From Bradyrhizobium centrolobii (GTDB taxonomy: Bacteria > Pseudomonadota > Alphaproteobacteria > Rhizobiales > Xanthobacteraceae): a stretch of DNA of 64,000 nt. This document shows positions 63,048 through 64,000 of the stretch, piece after piece; position 1 is the stretch's first letter, and every line of letters starts with the position of its first letter. Location: NCBI RefSeq assembly GCF_001641635.1, contig NZ_LUUB01000054.1, positions 1 through 64,000 on the forward strand, read 5' to 3'. Made by a program: the position numbers and the translations under genes. Below the pieces are notes generated by a model. That model worked only from the letters and a program-made list of their open reading frames with translations. It did not search any database and was not told where the DNA came from.

Positions 63048-64000
63048 ATGGACCGTTTGTTGCGTAAATTCCTGTCTCAGTTCATTCGCCGCGGGTCGAT
63101 GACGGTGACCACGGCGAGCGGGGTGAAGTTTACCGTCGGCGATGGCTCCGGCGAGCCCGTGGCGGTTCGCTTCGTCACGTCGGACGCGCAACGCAAGGTC
63201 CTCATCAATCCCGAGCTCGGGCTTGGCGAGGCCTACATGGACGGCGAATTCGTCGTCGAGCGCGGCACCATAGCTGATGCCCTCGCGATCCTGCTCGATC
63301 AACCCGACCTATTGCCGCAGTGGGCGAAGCCCTGGTGGCATCTGCGCTATCTGACGCGGCACCTGAGGCAGTTCAATCCGCGCTCGCGCTCGCGCAGCAA
63401 CGTCGCACATCACTATGATCTCGACGGCCGGCTCTATTCGCTGTTCCTCGATGCCGACAAGCAATACAGCTGCGCTTATTTCGAGACACCGGATACCTCG
63501 CTCGACGATGCGCAGCTCGCCAAGAAGCGGCACATCGCTGCGAAGCTGCTGGTCAAGCGCGGCCAGCGCGTGCTCGATATCGGCTCGGGCTGGGGCGGGC
63601 TCGGCCTCTACCTCGCCGAGATCGCGGGCGGCGACGTCACCGGTGTCACGCTGTCGACGGAGCAATTGCAGGTCGCCAACGCGCGCGCGGCCGAGAAAGG
63701 CCTGATGGGATCGGCAAGGTTCCTGCTCCAGGATTATCGCGATAGCGAGGGGCCGTTCGACCGCATCGTTTCGGTCGGCATGTTCGAGCATGTCGGCGTG
63801 AAATTCTATGACACCTATTTCAAGCGGTGCGCCGAACTCCTGAGCGAGGATGGCGTGATGGTGCTGCACTCGATCGGCCGCTCGCAGGGGCCCGACTCCA
63901 CCAATCCGTGGATCGCGAAATACATCTTCCCCGGCGGCTATATCCCTGCACTCTCCGAGGTGTTACCGGCAATCGAGCGTGCAGGACTGCTGGTGTGCGA
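63048..64000 (+). CDS. cfa: Cyclopropane-fatty-acyl-phospholipid synthase, 3' end beyond the window
   Basis: Partial: 317 residues are visible. It adds a methylene bridge to double bonds of membrane phospholipids using SAM. The N-terminal domain includes GLGEAYMDGEFVVERG, the catalytic region has SNVAHHYDLDGRLYSLFLD and YSCAYFETPD (140-149), and the SAM loop is VLDIGSGWGGLGLYLA (175-190). FEHVGVKFYDTYFKRC is typical. GAGAGGG precedes the ATG. The enzyme would act on the products of a desaturase such as the one at 55859-56884. Confidence 0.93.
   Translation, partial: MDRLLRKFLSQFIRRGSMTVTTASGVKFTVGDGSGEPVAVRFVTSDAQRKVLINPELGLGEAYMDGEFVVERGTIADALAILLDQPDLLPQWAKPWWHLRYLTRHLRQFNPRSRSRSNVAHHYDLDGRLYSLFLDADKQYSCAYFETPDTSLDDAQLAKKRHIAAKLLVKRGQRVLDIGSGWGGLGLYLAEIAGGDVTGVTLSTEQLQVANARAAEKGLMGSARFLLQDYRDSEGPFDRIVSVGMFEHVGVKFYDTYFKRCAELLSEDGVMVLHSIGRSQGPDSTNPWIAKYIFPGGYIPALSEVLPAIERAGLLVC

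Noticed and set aside
1..64000. CRISPR arrays, rRNA and tRNA genes, phage integration sites
   Set aside because: No regularly spaced repeats, no rRNA-like conserved sequence, and no cloverleaf with a CCA-type end were found by eye; a dedicated tRNA scan would be needed to exclude tRNAs fully.

Overview
The window looks like a chromosomal segment of a Bradyrhizobium-type alphaproteobacterium (order Hyphomicrobiales). This is inferred from the very high GC in third codon positions, from housekeeping blocks in the order usual for that group (lptF-lptG-lptD-surA-pdxA-rsmA; gmk-yicC-mltG-fabF-acpP-fabG-fabD; rpsF-rpsR-DUF2232-rplI; purN-purM; hda-ppk-ppx), from many LysR/TetR/AraC regulators, and from several kinds of intergenic palindromic repeat. 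No rRNA, tRNA or CRISPR array was seen.

Layout. 1-2.2 kb: an IS1182-like element sits in or against a REP-like palindrome; beyond it is a frameshifted REP-associated tyrosine transposase (RAYT) gene flanked by two inverted REP copies. 2.3-6.3 kb: an operon of a metallophosphoesterase and a Ugp-like ABC importer (two permeases and a binding protein, no ATPase), closed by a terminator. 6.4-8.6 kb: a quinone-oxidoreductase-like gene divergent from a LysR gene, then a 36-residue membrane protein. 8.7-11.5 kb: rnd and a class III aminotransferase. 11.6-14.7 kb: an operon of two GNAT-like proteins, an isochorismatase-fold protein lacking two of three catalytic residues, and a small acidic-tailed protein, divergent from a LysR gene. 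This is the best candidate here for an undescribed pathway. 14.7-17.2 kb: an autotransporter-type barrel, a cold-shock gene with a long leader, and a GNAT gene.

17.2-28.7 kb is core: purN, purM, a CDP-alcohol phosphatidyltransferase, the DnaA-related regulator Hda, polyphosphate kinase and exopolyphosphatase, TerC, ndk, a small secreted protein, a possible NepR-like protein and an ABC-F ATPase. 28.7-33.2 kb is visibly less GC-rich and more eroded: a DUF1254 protein, a secreted protein of unknown function, an isolated AraC DNA-binding domain, a full AraC regulator and the last strand of a lost autotransporter. 33.4-44.1 kb is envelope and housekeeping: a lipoprotein, holC, pepA and the LPS-export/outer-membrane block. 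44.3-49 kb is accessory: an alcohol dehydrogenase, small proteins, a GlsB/YeaQ-type membrane protein behind a FixK/FNR-like box, a winged-helix regulator and a Pro/Ala-rich membrane protein.

49-55.7 kb holds nucleotide, peptidoglycan and fatty-acid synthesis genes on the minus strand. 55.9-57.6 kb is a TetR-desaturase operon with a perfect operator-like palindrome. 57.9-60.4 kb is the rpsF ribosomal block. 60.5-62.8 kb has a thioesterase-TetR operon with overlapping operator palindromes and a c-type cytochrome-like protein with a long low-complexity tail. The window ends inside a cyclopropane-fatty-acyl-phospholipid synthase gene. Lipid synthesis and its control (fab genes, desaturase-TetR, thioesterase-TetR, cfa) recur across the last 14 kb.
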